Below the pieces are notes generated by a model. The model was not told the origin of the DNA. It made no database searches and saw only the letters and a program-made list of their open reading frames with translations. A program made the translations under genes and the position numbers. Of a stretch of DNA of 64,000 nucleotides, positions 7,971-15,902 are shown in pieces. Source of the stretch: Pseudomonas sp. ANT_J12 (GTDB lineage Bacteria > Pseudomonadota > Gammaproteobacteria > Pseudomonadales > Pseudomonadaceae); the NCBI RefSeq assembly GCF_008370045.1, contig NZ_VOBN01000025.1:1-64000 (forward strand), given 5' to 3'. Every line of letters begins with the position of its first letter. The stretch's first letter is position 1.

Positions 7971-8003
7971 AAGGCCTGCATGAGGTTTCTCATGCAGGCC
8001 TTG
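7971..8003 (+). terminator. Hairpin terminator after the first exported paralog
   Basis: AAGGCCTGCATGAG, loop GTTT, CTCATGCAGGCCTT, then GTTGTTTCT. A 13-bp GC-rich stem with a weak T-rich tail, 23 bp after the stop codon. Confidence 0.7.
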
Positions 8004-8046
8004 TTGTTTCTGCTGCATTATTTTTGACAGGCATGGAGCTTGGGTT

Positions 8047-8421
8047 TTGATTTCATTGATGAAAAAAACAGCCATCGTATTCAGCGTTGGGCTGGCGGGC
8101 TTGAGTAGTATTGCGGCGTCAGTGGCCCAGGAGCCGTCCAATCGCGAGGCCGCGGTGATGACCGTAGCGATGAAGAGGACGTGCTCACACTTGAACCCTG
8201 CCGGGAAATATTCCCTTCGCAACGTCATGGACGACCCGGAGTCGGGGCTGACGGAAGAGATGAAGGAAGAAATACTCATCGCAGACACATCACCCGACTA
8301 CCAACAGGAAATTCAGCTAGCCAGGGATAAGACCGAGAGCGACATAACTGGCCGGGCCGCAATTGCCCTGATCTGCAGAAATTTCGAACCGCCCAAGGGC
8401 TTTAGTTTCTGGCCCTGGTGA
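8047..8421 (+). CDS. Exported small protein, second of a tandem paralog pair
   Basis: 124 residues. Signal peptide with basic MKK and a hydrophobic core, cleavage near SVAQE. Shares with the preceding gene the pattern VAM..(T/A)C near the mature N-terminus, (L)T.EM..I in the middle and a late IC(R/K). The TTG at 8047 has GGAG 8 bases upstream; an ATG at 8059 is the other possible start and gives the same mature protein. Function unknown, probably periplasmic. Confidence 0.65.
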   Translation: MISLMKKTAIVFSVGLAGLSSIAASVAQEPSNREAAVMTVAMKRTCSHLNPAGKYSLRNVMDDPESGLTEEMKEEILIADTSPDYQQEIQLARDKTESDITGRAAIALICRNFEPPKGFSFWPW

Positions 8422-8433
8422 GGCGACGCTGCG

Positions 8434-8781
8434 CTAATCGCCTAGCCTCATCACGGTCTTGCATCGGATGCATTGAGCTTCGCACTCTGTGTAAACCTGA
8501 TAGGCCAGAAGGCGGCGGCTGTTGAGTGATTCGTCGCCAGGCCGGTAAAGGAATTCCATGCACTTTCTGCACTTGGGGCAGCGCACAAAGCAGGACAGCA
8601 GAAAGAACAAACAAACGGCGATGATTTGCAGGACAGCGAAGATTTCAAAATGACGCTTGGCTGAGTGATCGAACCAAAACCAGGCCATGTAGATAAGGCT
8701 GCCCCAGAAACTGGCGGAGCATAGCAGCGCCGCCACGAAGGCTATCCAGCGATTTTTTAGTGTTTTCAAGTAAGAGTCCAT
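8434..8781 (-). CDS. Membrane protein with C-terminal zinc-ribbon cysteines
   Basis: 115 residues. Two membrane segments (about residues 12-34 and 44-65) are followed by a soluble tail with CPKCRKC and CEAQCIRC, six cysteines arranged like a zinc ribbon. Ends 13 bp from the stop of the convergent exported paralog. Family not recognised. Confidence 0.6.
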   Translation of the reverse strand: MDSYLKTLKNRWIAFVAALLCSASFWGSLIYMAWFWFDHSAKRHFEIFAVLQIIAVCLFFLLSCFVRCPKCRKCMEFLYRPGDESLNSRRLLAYQVYTECEAQCIRCKTVMRLGD

Positions 8782-8895
8782 TCTGAAAGTGCCGCGCCAG
8801 TATGCGGGGACGGGCGGTACTTTTCAGCTTTGGCGTGCTCTTGGAGTTTGCCTCAGGAATAAGTTGGGCCGATCAGATCGGCCCGAGGGGAATAT

Positions 8896-9180
8896 CTAAA
8901 CGAAGGCCTGACCGCGAAATCCGCGAGGCAGTCTTTGTCGCCCAGGCATGGCCGATAGCCGCTGAACCCATTCTGCCCGCCAATCACTAGCGGTATGAGT
9001 CACCTTGGCCTTGCGCGCCGCGCGACGTGTCGCGTTGCGTTCTTCTTTGCGCGCGTCCTTGAACGCATCGGTGTTGCGGCAGCTTCTGCATTTCACCTGG
9101 TTCAGTATTTTGCTCGAAACCAGATTGGTACCGGTATGACCGCAGGCTAGATGCCCGCCAACTTTGAAGTGAGTGACCAT
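8896..9180 (-). CDS. Small basic protein with two cysteine pairs
   Basis: 94 residues. The N-terminal part contains HLACGHTGT and VKCRSCRN, a possible zinc-binding knuckle, followed by a very basic helix (ARKEERNATRRAARKAK). This could bind nucleic acid. A GGAG lies upstream of the ATG. No family recognised. Confidence 0.6.
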   Translation of the reverse strand: MVTHFKVGGHLACGHTGTNLVSSKILNQVKCRSCRNTDAFKDARKEERNATRRAARKAKVTHTASDWRAEWVQRLSAMPGRQRLPRGFRGQAFV

Positions 9181-9478
9181 GTGGAACGTCTCCTTCGTGA
9201 CGTGTGTTCGTTGGACCTCTCGTCAGCGACGGCGTTCGTCTTTGGAACCAACAGGCAAAAAAAAGCCCGCATGCGGGCGGGCCAAGGGATTCTTCAAAGG
9301 AGTGGTTCCACAGTAGGGCGTTGGTTGTGAACAGGATGTGAAAGGATTTGGGCATAAAAAAGCCCAGCGCATGGCCGGGTTGCGGGTATGGCAGGAGGCT
9401 ATCAGGCAGGCAGGGTCTCGGTGACACGGTGGTCGCCGTTCATGCTTCCTGATTCAGGCCTGTCCTTGAGTCGGATAT
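9181..9478 (-). other. Gap with two hairpins followed by T runs (minus strand)
   Basis: No gene can be supported here. Read on the minus strand there are two stem-loops followed by T runs: AACCCGGCCATGCGCTGGGC then TTTTTT (about 9355-9377) and GCCCGCATGCGGGC then TTTTTTTT (about 9257-9278). The first could end transcription of the gene at 9479-9709; the DNA between them could be a short untranslated RNA. A 13-codon reading frame starting with ATG at about 9451 is too short to judge. Confidence 0.4.
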
Positions 9479-9709
9479 CTATCTGAACCGTGGCAGTGGT
9501 GGTTCGACGGGGTGGAGCGACGACAGCGTGCTGCGAATCAGCGGTGCGTCTTTCTCGATGTCGTTCAGCCGGTCACGGATTTTCAGGGCCGTAGGGTGAC
9601 CGCCTTGGTGATCGACCCAGTCGGCGATTTCCTTGCAGGCGGCCGCGAGGCGAGCCTGACGGGAGTCGAGTAGGGTGAGCAGGGTGGTGATGGACTCTTT
9701 TTCGGACAT
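9479..9709 (-). CDS. Small helical protein, unknown function
   Basis: 76 residues from the ATG at 9709, chosen because AAGGAGG lies 7-8 bases upstream; an in-frame ATG 30 bp further up lacks this. The sequence is mainly two amphipathic helices (around LLTLLDSRQARLAAACKEIADW and a later RDRLNDIEKDA). No known domain. Confidence 0.6.
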   Translation of the reverse strand: MSEKESITTLLTLLDSRQARLAAACKEIADWVDHQGGHPTALKIRDRLNDIEKDAPLIRSTLSSLHPVEPPLPRFR

Positions 9710-9838
9710 GACAAACACCTCCTTGAAGGAATCTGACAAGTGGCAGCAAAAAGCCCGCTGGTGCGAGCTTTCTGCCGATGGGGTCGCTGGTCCTTCAGCT
9801 TTTTTCAGTATAGACCCGGTTAGAAATCATGAACCTTT

Positions 9839-10060
9839 TCAGCTTTGCCGGGCTGTCACTTGTGAGCGGGCATTGAGCTGGTGGCACTCACGTCGTGCGT
9901 CTTCTTCAAGATCGAAGCCGTCACCGATGAAGCCGCGGGTGCGGGTATCGGCGATTCGGTACCAGACGGCAGCGTCAGGTGGTGCGTGGTCGACTTCTCC
10001 GGCTCGGCGGCCATGAATGATGATCTTGTTGCAACGTTTCACAACGAAAATGTCTTCCAT
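9839..10060 (-). CDS. Small conserved-looking cytosolic protein
   Basis: 73 residues, soluble, with the core VVKRCNKIIIHGRRAGE and DGFDLEEDARREC. Codon use is like its core-genome neighbours and no better frame exists at this place. Function unknown; it could be a spurious frame, but composition favours a real gene. Confidence 0.5.
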   Translation of the reverse strand: MEDIFVVKRCNKIIIHGRRAGEVDHAPPDAAVWYRIADTRTRGFIGDGFDLEEDARRECHQLNARSQVTARQS

Positions 10061-10156
10061 GGCACCACCGTAGCTGATTCGTGTTCAGATCAACTATAGA
10101 AGCCCTTTGCGATCGTGCAAAAAATAGACAGGTCAGTTCGTCGGTTGTCTGCTTGA

Positions 10157-11782
10157 TCAATCGCCGAAAGGTTGTAGCTGCCAGCCCGCCGGGCGCCATT
10201 TCAAGGTGTGGGTCGGGGCCAGCGCCCTGAGAAACGCCTGGTCGTGGGATACCGCGATGATTGCTCCCGGGAAATCTCGCAGCGCGTATTCGAATGCCTC
10301 GATGGACTCAAGGTCCAGGTGATTGGTGGGCTCGTCGAGCAGCAACAACTGCGCCGGTATTTTGCGCCAGAGCGCAATGGCGATGGCCGCTTTGAGGCGT
10401 TCGCCTCCGCTGAGCAAGCCACTCGGCCGAGTAACCCGGCTGACGTCCAGTTGCAGGTGAGCCAAATGACTGCGCAGCGTACCTTCGGTCAACGGCGTGT
10501 CGAGCAAGCCCAATTGCTCGACGACGGAGCGCTGGTCGTCCAGTAAGTCCAGTTGCTGATCGAGAAAGGCGCTGGGTACATGGGTGATGCACTGGCCCGT
10601 ATGCGGTGGAAACTCGCCGGCGAGCATACGCAGCAAGGTGGATTTTCCACAGCCATTCGGCCCACTGACGGCGATGCGCACCGGGCCTGCCATGGATAAC
10701 GTCAGTCGGGATGCAGACCAGGGCAGTTGCGCGTCTACCAGCGTCAACACCTGTCGAGTTGCCGGCACGGCGGTGCCTGGCAGGCTCACCACCACACAAT
10801 CCTCGGGCAACACCTTGGCGCTGGCTTCCCGCAGTTGAGCGTCGAGTCCGCTTTTGCGAGTTTGATGCGCCTGGCGTACCGGCCCCATGGCGTCTCTGGC
10901 AGCGCCTTTCATCTTGGCTTTTTCGAAGCCGGAGACATTGGCGCTGTCAGCCTTTTTCAGTGTGCCGGCGACATGGCGCTGGATCGTATCGTGCTCCCGT
11001 TGCAAGCGGTGGCGTTCGCGATTGCGCTCGGTCCGGGCCTGATTGAGGACCCTGTGCGCGGCGGCCCGATCGATGTCCCGTTGTGCCTGGAACGCCTGGT
11101 AATGACCGCCAAAGACCTTCGCTTCGAGCGGTGTCAGTTCGACGATTCGTTGCATACGGTTCAGTAGTTGCCGGTCATGACTGATCACGATCAACCCGCC
11201 GCGCCACTGGTCAAGCTTGTGCAGCAGCCAGCGACGCCCGTCGGCGTCCAGGTGGTTGGTGGGTTCATCCAGCATCAAAAGCTGAGCCTGGCCGAGTAGG
11301 GCGCCGATCAGGGCGATACGCGCTTGTTGGCCGCCGCTTAAGTGTTGCGTCAGATCCTCGGGACCGATGTCTGCCAGCCCCGCCTCATCCAGCAGCAGGC
11401 GCAAGCGTTCGGACAGGTCCCAACGGTCGGCCAAGGTGTCGAAATCTTCGCTTGAGCCATGGCCGAGATTCAGCCGGGCAAGGGCCTGCAAGGCCGGTGC
11501 GCAACCGGTGGCGTGGGCGACGGTTTGCCCTTCAATGATTGGAAACGTTTGCGGGACATACGCAACATGTCCCTGGCAGATCAGGCTACCAGCGGTGGGG
11601 TTGAGTTGCCCGGCAATCAAGCGCCCCAGCACGCTCTTGCCGACGCCATTACGACCGACGATAGCGGTGGGGATGCGGTCGAAACTAAGGTTCAGGGACT
11701 CGAAAATCGTCTCGCCATTGGCGAAGTGAAAACACAGTTGGTTCAGGGAAACGAGTGCAGGCAGACGCGTGACGTGAGTCAT
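10157..11782 (-). CDS. ABC-F family ATP-binding protein
   Basis: 541 residues with two ATPase domains and no membrane segments, the ABC-F layout. First domain: GRNGVGKS (Walker A), LSGGQQARIAL (signature) and LLMLDEPTNHLD. Between the domains is a charged linker (about residues 230-310). Second domain: GPNGCGKST, LSGGERLKAAI and LLLLDEPTNHLD. Such proteins act on ribosomes in translation or antibiotic protection. The ATG at 11782 has GGAGGTGCCG directly before it. It is not EttA or Uup by overall look; exact subfamily unclear. Confidence 0.88.
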   Translation of the reverse strand: MTHVTRLPALVSLNQLCFHFANGETIFESLNLSFDRIPTAIVGRNGVGKSVLGRLIAGQLNPTAGSLICQGHVAYVPQTFPIIEGQTVAHATGCAPALQALARLNLGHGSSEDFDTLADRWDLSERLRLLLDEAGLADIGPEDLTQHLSGGQQARIALIGALLGQAQLLMLDEPTNHLDADGRRWLLHKLDQWRGGLIVISHDRQLLNRMQRIVELTPLEAKVFGGHYQAFQAQRDIDRAAAHRVLNQARTERNRERHRLQREHDTIQRHVAGTLKKADSANVSGFEKAKMKGAARDAMGPVRQAHQTRKSGLDAQLREASAKVLPEDCVVVSLPGTAVPATRQVLTLVDAQLPWSASRLTLSMAGPVRIAVSGPNGCGKSTLLRMLAGEFPPHTGQCITHVPSAFLDQQLDLLDDQRSVVEQLGLLDTPLTEGTLRSHLAHLQLDVSRVTRPSGLLSGGERLKAAIAIALWRKIPAQLLLLDEPTNHLDLESIEAFEYALRDFPGAIIAVSHDQAFLRALAPTHTLKWRPAGWQLQPFGD

Positions 11783-11943
11783 CGGCACCTCCGAAAAATG
11801 TCGAAAAACCAACAAGCGCCGTGGGCGGCTTGTTGCGCAAACATTTTGGAAGGCTTAGTTGTTCACGTTAGCGGTCGTCCAGGGGAAATGAGATTGGTCA
11901 GGCTAGACGTGGATTCGGATTCGATCAAGGCCTGCGTAGGCGC

Positions 11944-12981
11944 TCAGGGTTTTTCAGTGGCGGCGACCATTTGTTCGAGAAAAATCGCCAACCCGACTTC
12001 TTCGGCCCTGAGGCCTTTGCGCACCCTCGGCCGCGGCAATTGAGCCAATGCCCCCAGCATGAATCCATCCAGCACCGCCGGGTGGATGTAGCACTTGCGG
12101 CATACCGCCGGGGTGTTGCCCAATTGTTTGGCGACGTTCTTCACCATTTCCACCACATGTCGCTTGGCGTCGGATTCCGGTTCCCATTGCAGCTCGCGCA
12201 ACACCGCCAACGCCAACGCGCTGCCGGCCCAGGTGCGGTAATCCTTGGCGGTGAAGTCGGCGCCGGTAAGGGTTTGCAGGTAAGCGTTGACGTCGGAGGA
12301 GCTGACGGTGTGGCGCTCGCCGTTTTCATCGAGGTACTGAAACAGGTTTTGCCCCGGAATTTCCAGGCAGCGCTTGATGATCCGTGCCAGGCGCCGGTCT
12401 TTCACGGTGATCTGGTGCTCGACGCCGCTTTTGCCACGAAACTGGAACAGGATCGCACTGCCATTGACCTCGACATGCCGACTGCGCAGGGTGGTCAGGC
12501 CGTAGGAGCGGTTGTCCCGGGCATATTGGGTGTTGCCGACGCGGATCAGCGTCGCATCGAGCAAGGTGATGACCGTGGCCATGACCTTGTCGCGGCTGAA
12601 TCCGGGCGCCGCCAGCAGGGCTTCCAGTTGTTTGCGCAGTTTTGGCAGGGCCAGGCCGAAATCCCTGAGACGTGAATACTTGTCGGCGTCGCGCACTTCG
12701 CGCCAGCGCGTGTGATAACGGTATTGCTTGCGGCCCCGGGCATCGCGGCCGGTGGCTTGCAGATGGCCGCGCGGGTCGGCGCTGATCCACACGTCGACGT
12801 AGGCCGGTGGCACCGCCAGGGCGTTGATGCGCTTGATTTCGTCGGGATCGGTGATGCGCTGGCCCGCCGGATCGAAATAACAGAACTTGCCGCGCAGTTT
12901 CCTGCGGGTGATACCGGGCTGGGTGTCATCGACGTAATGCAGGTCGGGCGGCAACACATCGGTCAGCGCGGTATCGGGCAT
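11944..12981 (-). CDS. DNA topoisomerase IB (poxvirus-type)
   Basis: 345 residues. Relaxes supercoils by a transient 3'-phosphotyrosine bond. Recognised by the N-terminal RRKLRGKFCYFD and DVWISADPRGHLQATGRDARGR region, the core IRVGNTQYARDNRSYGLTTL, and the C-terminal VCRKCYIHP holding the likely catalytic tyrosine Y298. The start at 12981 is the MPDT start of the conserved protein; a longer in-frame extension overlaps modC and is not likely. Follows modC by 76 bp on the same strand. Confidence 0.9.
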   Translation of the reverse strand: MPDTALTDVLPPDLHYVDDTQPGITRRKLRGKFCYFDPAGQRITDPDEIKRINALAVPPAYVDVWISADPRGHLQATGRDARGRKQYRYHTRWREVRDADKYSRLRDFGLALPKLRKQLEALLAAPGFSRDKVMATVITLLDATLIRVGNTQYARDNRSYGLTTLRSRHVEVNGSAILFQFRGKSGVEHQITVKDRRLARIIKRCLEIPGQNLFQYLDENGERHTVSSSDVNAYLQTLTGADFTAKDYRTWAGSALALAVLRELQWEPESDAKRHVVEMVKNVAKQLGNTPAVCRKCYIHPAVLDGFMLGALAQLPRPRVRKGLRAEEVGLAIFLEQMVAATEKP

Positions 12982-13057
12982 GGCGGTAGTCCTTGGCAAT
13001 GAAATCGAGGGCTCGTACAGCCATTGACCGCGCGACTTCGCCGTGGTGCCAAGAGAT

Positions 13058-14137
13058 TCAGGCCAGTACGGCCACCGCTTTGATCTGCGCCCACAGCGAC
13101 TGGCCGGGATGAATGCCCAGTTGATCCCGGGAGTAGCGGGTGATCCGCGCCAGCAGCGGCGTGCCGCCGGCGTCCAGCCGGACCAGAACGTGGGCGGCAT
13201 TGTCGGCACCCAATTCATGGATGACCGTGACCGGAAGGCGATTGAGGATGCTGCTTTGCTCGATGCTGTGCAGGCTCAAGCTGACATCCCGCGCCTGCAC
13301 CTTGCAGCGTAAGGCCTGACCTTCGGTCATCGGCGAATGGGTCACGCGGATGCTCAGGCCGGTGTTTGGCAGTTGCAAGGTGAGCAGTTGATAGTCGGCG
13401 TCGTAGGCGCTGACATGTCCTTCAATCACCACGCCGGCATCGTCACCCAGCGCCAAAGGAAGGTCGAGACGGGCCAGGGTTTCGCCGATCGGGCCGCTCG
13501 CCAGGGCTTTGCCGTCGCTGAGCAGGACAATATGGTCGGCCAGTCGCGCCACTTCATCCTGGGAGTGACTGACGTACAACACCGGAATATCCAGTTCATC
13601 GTGCAGCCGTTGCAGGTACGGCAGGATTTCGTTTTTGCGTTGGCTGTCGAGTGCCGCCAGCGGCTCGTCCATCAGCAACAGTTTCGGGCTGGTGAGCAGG
13701 GCGCGGGCGATGCCGATGCGTTGGCGCTCACCGCCGGACAGGTGCTGCGGATGCCGGTCCAGCAGATGGCCGATGCCCAGCAGCTCGGTGGCATGGGCCA
13801 TGTCGACCCGGCGCTGTTGTTTCGGGATGCGCTTGAGGCCGAACTCAAGGTTGGCCAGCACCGACAGGTGTGGAAACAGGCTCGCCTCTTGAAAGACGTA
13901 ACCGATGGCGCGTTTGTGCGGCGGGACGAAGATTTTCTTGCTGCTGTCCTGCCAGACTTCATCGTTGACCTGGATGAAACCTTCTTCGGCTTGCTCCAGC
14001 CCGGCAATGCAGCGCAGGCAGGTGGTCTTGCCCGAGCCGGAATGGCCAAATAGCGCGGTGACGCCGCGACCGGGCAATTGCAGGTCGACATCCAGGGCGA
14101 ACCCCGAGTAATGCAGTTTCAGACGGGTTTGAATCAT
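13058..14137 (-). CDS. modC: Molybdate ABC transporter ATP-binding protein
   Basis: 359 residues. Powers molybdate uptake with ModB and ModA. Walker A GHSGSGKTT, signature LSGGERQR, Walker B LLLMDEPLAALD, and a C-terminal Mop/TOBE domain (about residues 230-355) that binds oxyanion. The ATG at 14137 lies 7 bases after GGAG; a TTG one codon upstream is less likely. It follows modB almost without a gap and should be the last gene of the modABC operon. Confidence 0.95.
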   Translation of the reverse strand: MIQTRLKLHYSGFALDVDLQLPGRGVTALFGHSGSGKTTCLRCIAGLEQAEEGFIQVNDEVWQDSSKKIFVPPHKRAIGYVFQEASLFPHLSVLANLEFGLKRIPKQQRRVDMAHATELLGIGHLLDRHPQHLSGGERQRIGIARALLTSPKLLLMDEPLAALDSQRKNEILPYLQRLHDELDIPVLYVSHSQDEVARLADHIVLLSDGKALASGPIGETLARLDLPLALGDDAGVVIEGHVSAYDADYQLLTLQLPNTGLSIRVTHSPMTEGQALRCKVQARDVSLSLHSIEQSSILNRLPVTVIHELGADNAAHVLVRLDAGGTPLLARITRYSRDQLGIHPGQSLWAQIKAVAVLA

Positions 14138-14140
14138 CAA

Positions 14141-14821
14141 TCAGCTCCAGCCCGCTTTGGTTTTACGGCTGGAGTACAGCGCCAGCAACACCAGGAAAGA
14201 AAACACCAGCATCGCCCCGGCCAGCCAATGGGCCTGGGCGTATTCCATGGCTTCGACGTGATCGTAGATCTGCACCGAGACCACGCGGGTCTTGTCCGGA
14301 ATATTGCCGCCGATCATCAGCACCACGCCAAATTCGCCGACCGTGTGGGCGAAACCGAGTATCGCGGCGGTGATGAAACCGGGGCGGGCCAGGGGCAGAA
14401 TCACGCTGAAAAACGTGTCCCAGGGATTGGCGCGCAACGTGGCGGCCACTTCCAATGGGCGAGTGCCGATGGCGCAAAAGGCGTTTTGCAGCGGCTGTAC
14501 CACGAACGGCATCGAATAGAGCACCGAACCGATCACCAACCCTGCAAAACTGAATGTGAGGGTGCCCAGCCCCAGTGATTGAGTGAACTGGCCGATGAAG
14601 CCGTGAGGCCCGAGCGCCAGTAGCAAATAGAAGCCAATCACCGTGGGTGGCAGCACCAGGGGCAGGGCGACGATCGCCCCGACCGGGCCGCGCAACCAGG
14701 AACGGGTGCGCGACAGCCATAACGCAATCGGAGTGCCGATAATCAACAGGATGACAGTCGTCAGGGACGCCAGTTTCAGGGTCAGCCAGATGGCGGAAAA
14801 ATCGGCACTCGTCAGCGTCAT
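14141..14821 (-). CDS. modB: Molybdate ABC transporter permease
   Basis: 226 residues, about five membrane helices, with the transporter coupling motif EVAATLRANPWDTFFSVILP near residue 130. Forms the inner-membrane channel for molybdate. Its start is directly next to the modA stop and it ends 3 bp before the modC start, so the three genes form one operon. Confidence 0.95.
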   Translation of the reverse strand: MTLTSADFSAIWLTLKLASLTTVILLIIGTPIALWLSRTRSWLRGPVGAIVALPLVLPPTVIGFYLLLALGPHGFIGQFTQSLGLGTLTFSFAGLVIGSVLYSMPFVVQPLQNAFCAIGTRPLEVAATLRANPWDTFFSVILPLARPGFITAAILGFAHTVGEFGVVLMIGGNIPDKTRVVSVQIYDHVEAMEYAQAHWLAGAMLVFSFLVLLALYSSRKTKAGWS

Positions 14822-15589
14822 TTAGAGTTGATAACCGTAGGACTTGATGACAGCAGCGGCTTTCGGCCCTTTGAGGTATTCAACCAGTGCCTTGGCGGCC
14901 GGGTTGTCTTTGCCTTTGTTGAGGATCACCGCGACTTGTTTGATCGGGTCGTGCAGGCTGGCAGGAACGATCCAGGCCGAACCGCTGGTGACTTTGCCGT
15001 CTTTGTAGATCTGCGACAAGGCCACGAAGCCCAATTCCGCGTTGCCGGTGGAGACAAACTGGTAGGCCTGGGTGATGTTCTGGCCTTCAACGATCTTGTC
15101 CTTGACCTTGTCGGTCAGGCCTTCTTTGGCCAATACCTGCGTGGCCGCCAGGCCATACGGCGCGGCTTTCGGGTTGGCAATGGACAGGTGCTGGTATTCG
15201 TTCTTTTTCAGCACTTCGCCCTTGGCGTCGACATAACCTTCCTTGGCCGACCACAGCGCGAGGGTGCCGATGGCGTAGGTGAAGCGCGAGCCTTTGACGG
15301 TATCACCTTCGGTTTCAAGTTTTTGCGGGGTAGTGTCGTCCGCCGAGAGGAACACTTCGAACGGCGCGCCATTCTTGATCTGGGTGTAGAACTGACCGGT
15401 CGCGCCATAAGCCGCTACTAGTTTATGCCCGGTGTCTTTTTCGAAATCGGCGGCGATCGCCTGGATCGGTGCGGTGAAGTTGGCGGCGACCGCCACCTGG
15501 ACTTCATCGGCCTGGGCCGAGCCGAAAGCGAAGACAGCGAGCACACTCGCCAGGCAAGTAGGGGCAAAACGTGAGGCACGAATGGTCAT
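14822..15589 (-). CDS. modA: Periplasmic molybdate-binding protein
   Basis: 255 residues. Signal peptide ending in FGSAQA (about residue 27), then the binding-protein fold starting VQVAVAANFTAPIQAI, with GATGQFYTQI and NAELGFVALSQ as family signatures. Delivers molybdate or tungstate to ModBC. First gene of the operon; the ModE-type operator at 15663-15686 lies 74 bp upstream of the start. Confidence 0.95.
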   Translation of the reverse strand: MTIRASRFAPTCLASVLAVFAFGSAQADEVQVAVAANFTAPIQAIAADFEKDTGHKLVAAYGATGQFYTQIKNGAPFEVFLSADDTTPQKLETEGDTVKGSRFTYAIGTLALWSAKEGYVDAKGEVLKKNEYQHLSIANPKAAPYGLAATQVLAKEGLTDKVKDKIVEGQNITQAYQFVSTGNAELGFVALSQIYKDGKVTSGSAWIVPASLHDPIKQVAVILNKGKDNPAAKALVEYLKGPKAAAVIKSYGYQL

Positions 15590-15662
15590 GGAACGGCTCC
15601 GTGGTAGGCAAGTGCAGTGGGCAGTTTTTATAGGGGGAACTGCGCCGATGCGAGGGGTGAAA

Positions 15663-15686
15663 CGCTATATATCGGAATATATAGCG
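15663..15686. promoter_or_regulatory. ModE-type operator upstream of modABC
   Basis: Perfect inverted repeat CGCTATATA-TCGGAA-TATATAGCG. It matches the known ModE recognition pattern (CGCTATATA, six to seven bases, TATATAGCG-like) and lies in front of modA. ModE with bound molybdate represses modABC. No modE gene is in the window. Confidence 0.85.
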
Positions 15687-15744
15687 AAATGCCTGTAAAC
15701 GGAACTTCGTCGAATACGGGTGACTGAGAGTGACGCTGGGCTGT

Positions 15745-15880
15745 TGTGGCGAGGGGGCTTGCCCCCGCTGGGGCGCGAAGCGGCCCCAGCATTCTTTCAG
15801 CCCTACCGAATCGCTCGTATTTACGACTGCTTCGCAGCCGAACGGGGTGATGCGGCATTCCGACAAGCCCCCTCGCCACA
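15745..15880. repeat. Intergenic palindromic repeat, type B (TGTGGCGAGGGGGCTTG)
   Basis: Starts TGTGGCGAGGGGGCTTGCC and ends with its inverse AAGCCCCCTCGCCACA; inside are GCTGGGGCGCGAAGCGGCCC and a region of lower symmetry. The same element occurs at 43470-43580 and 47590-47712. It lies between modA and the nitronate monooxygenase gene; together with the ModE site it fills the 313-bp gap 15590-15902. Confidence 0.85.
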
Positions 15881-15902
15881 GGGGTTTTGTAGTGTTCTGG
15901 GA

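Noticed and set aside
8987..9427. 146-codon minus-strand frame
   Set aside because: It overlaps the better-supported gene at 8896-9180 and passes through two hairpins with T runs; Pro/His/Arg-rich with no domain look.
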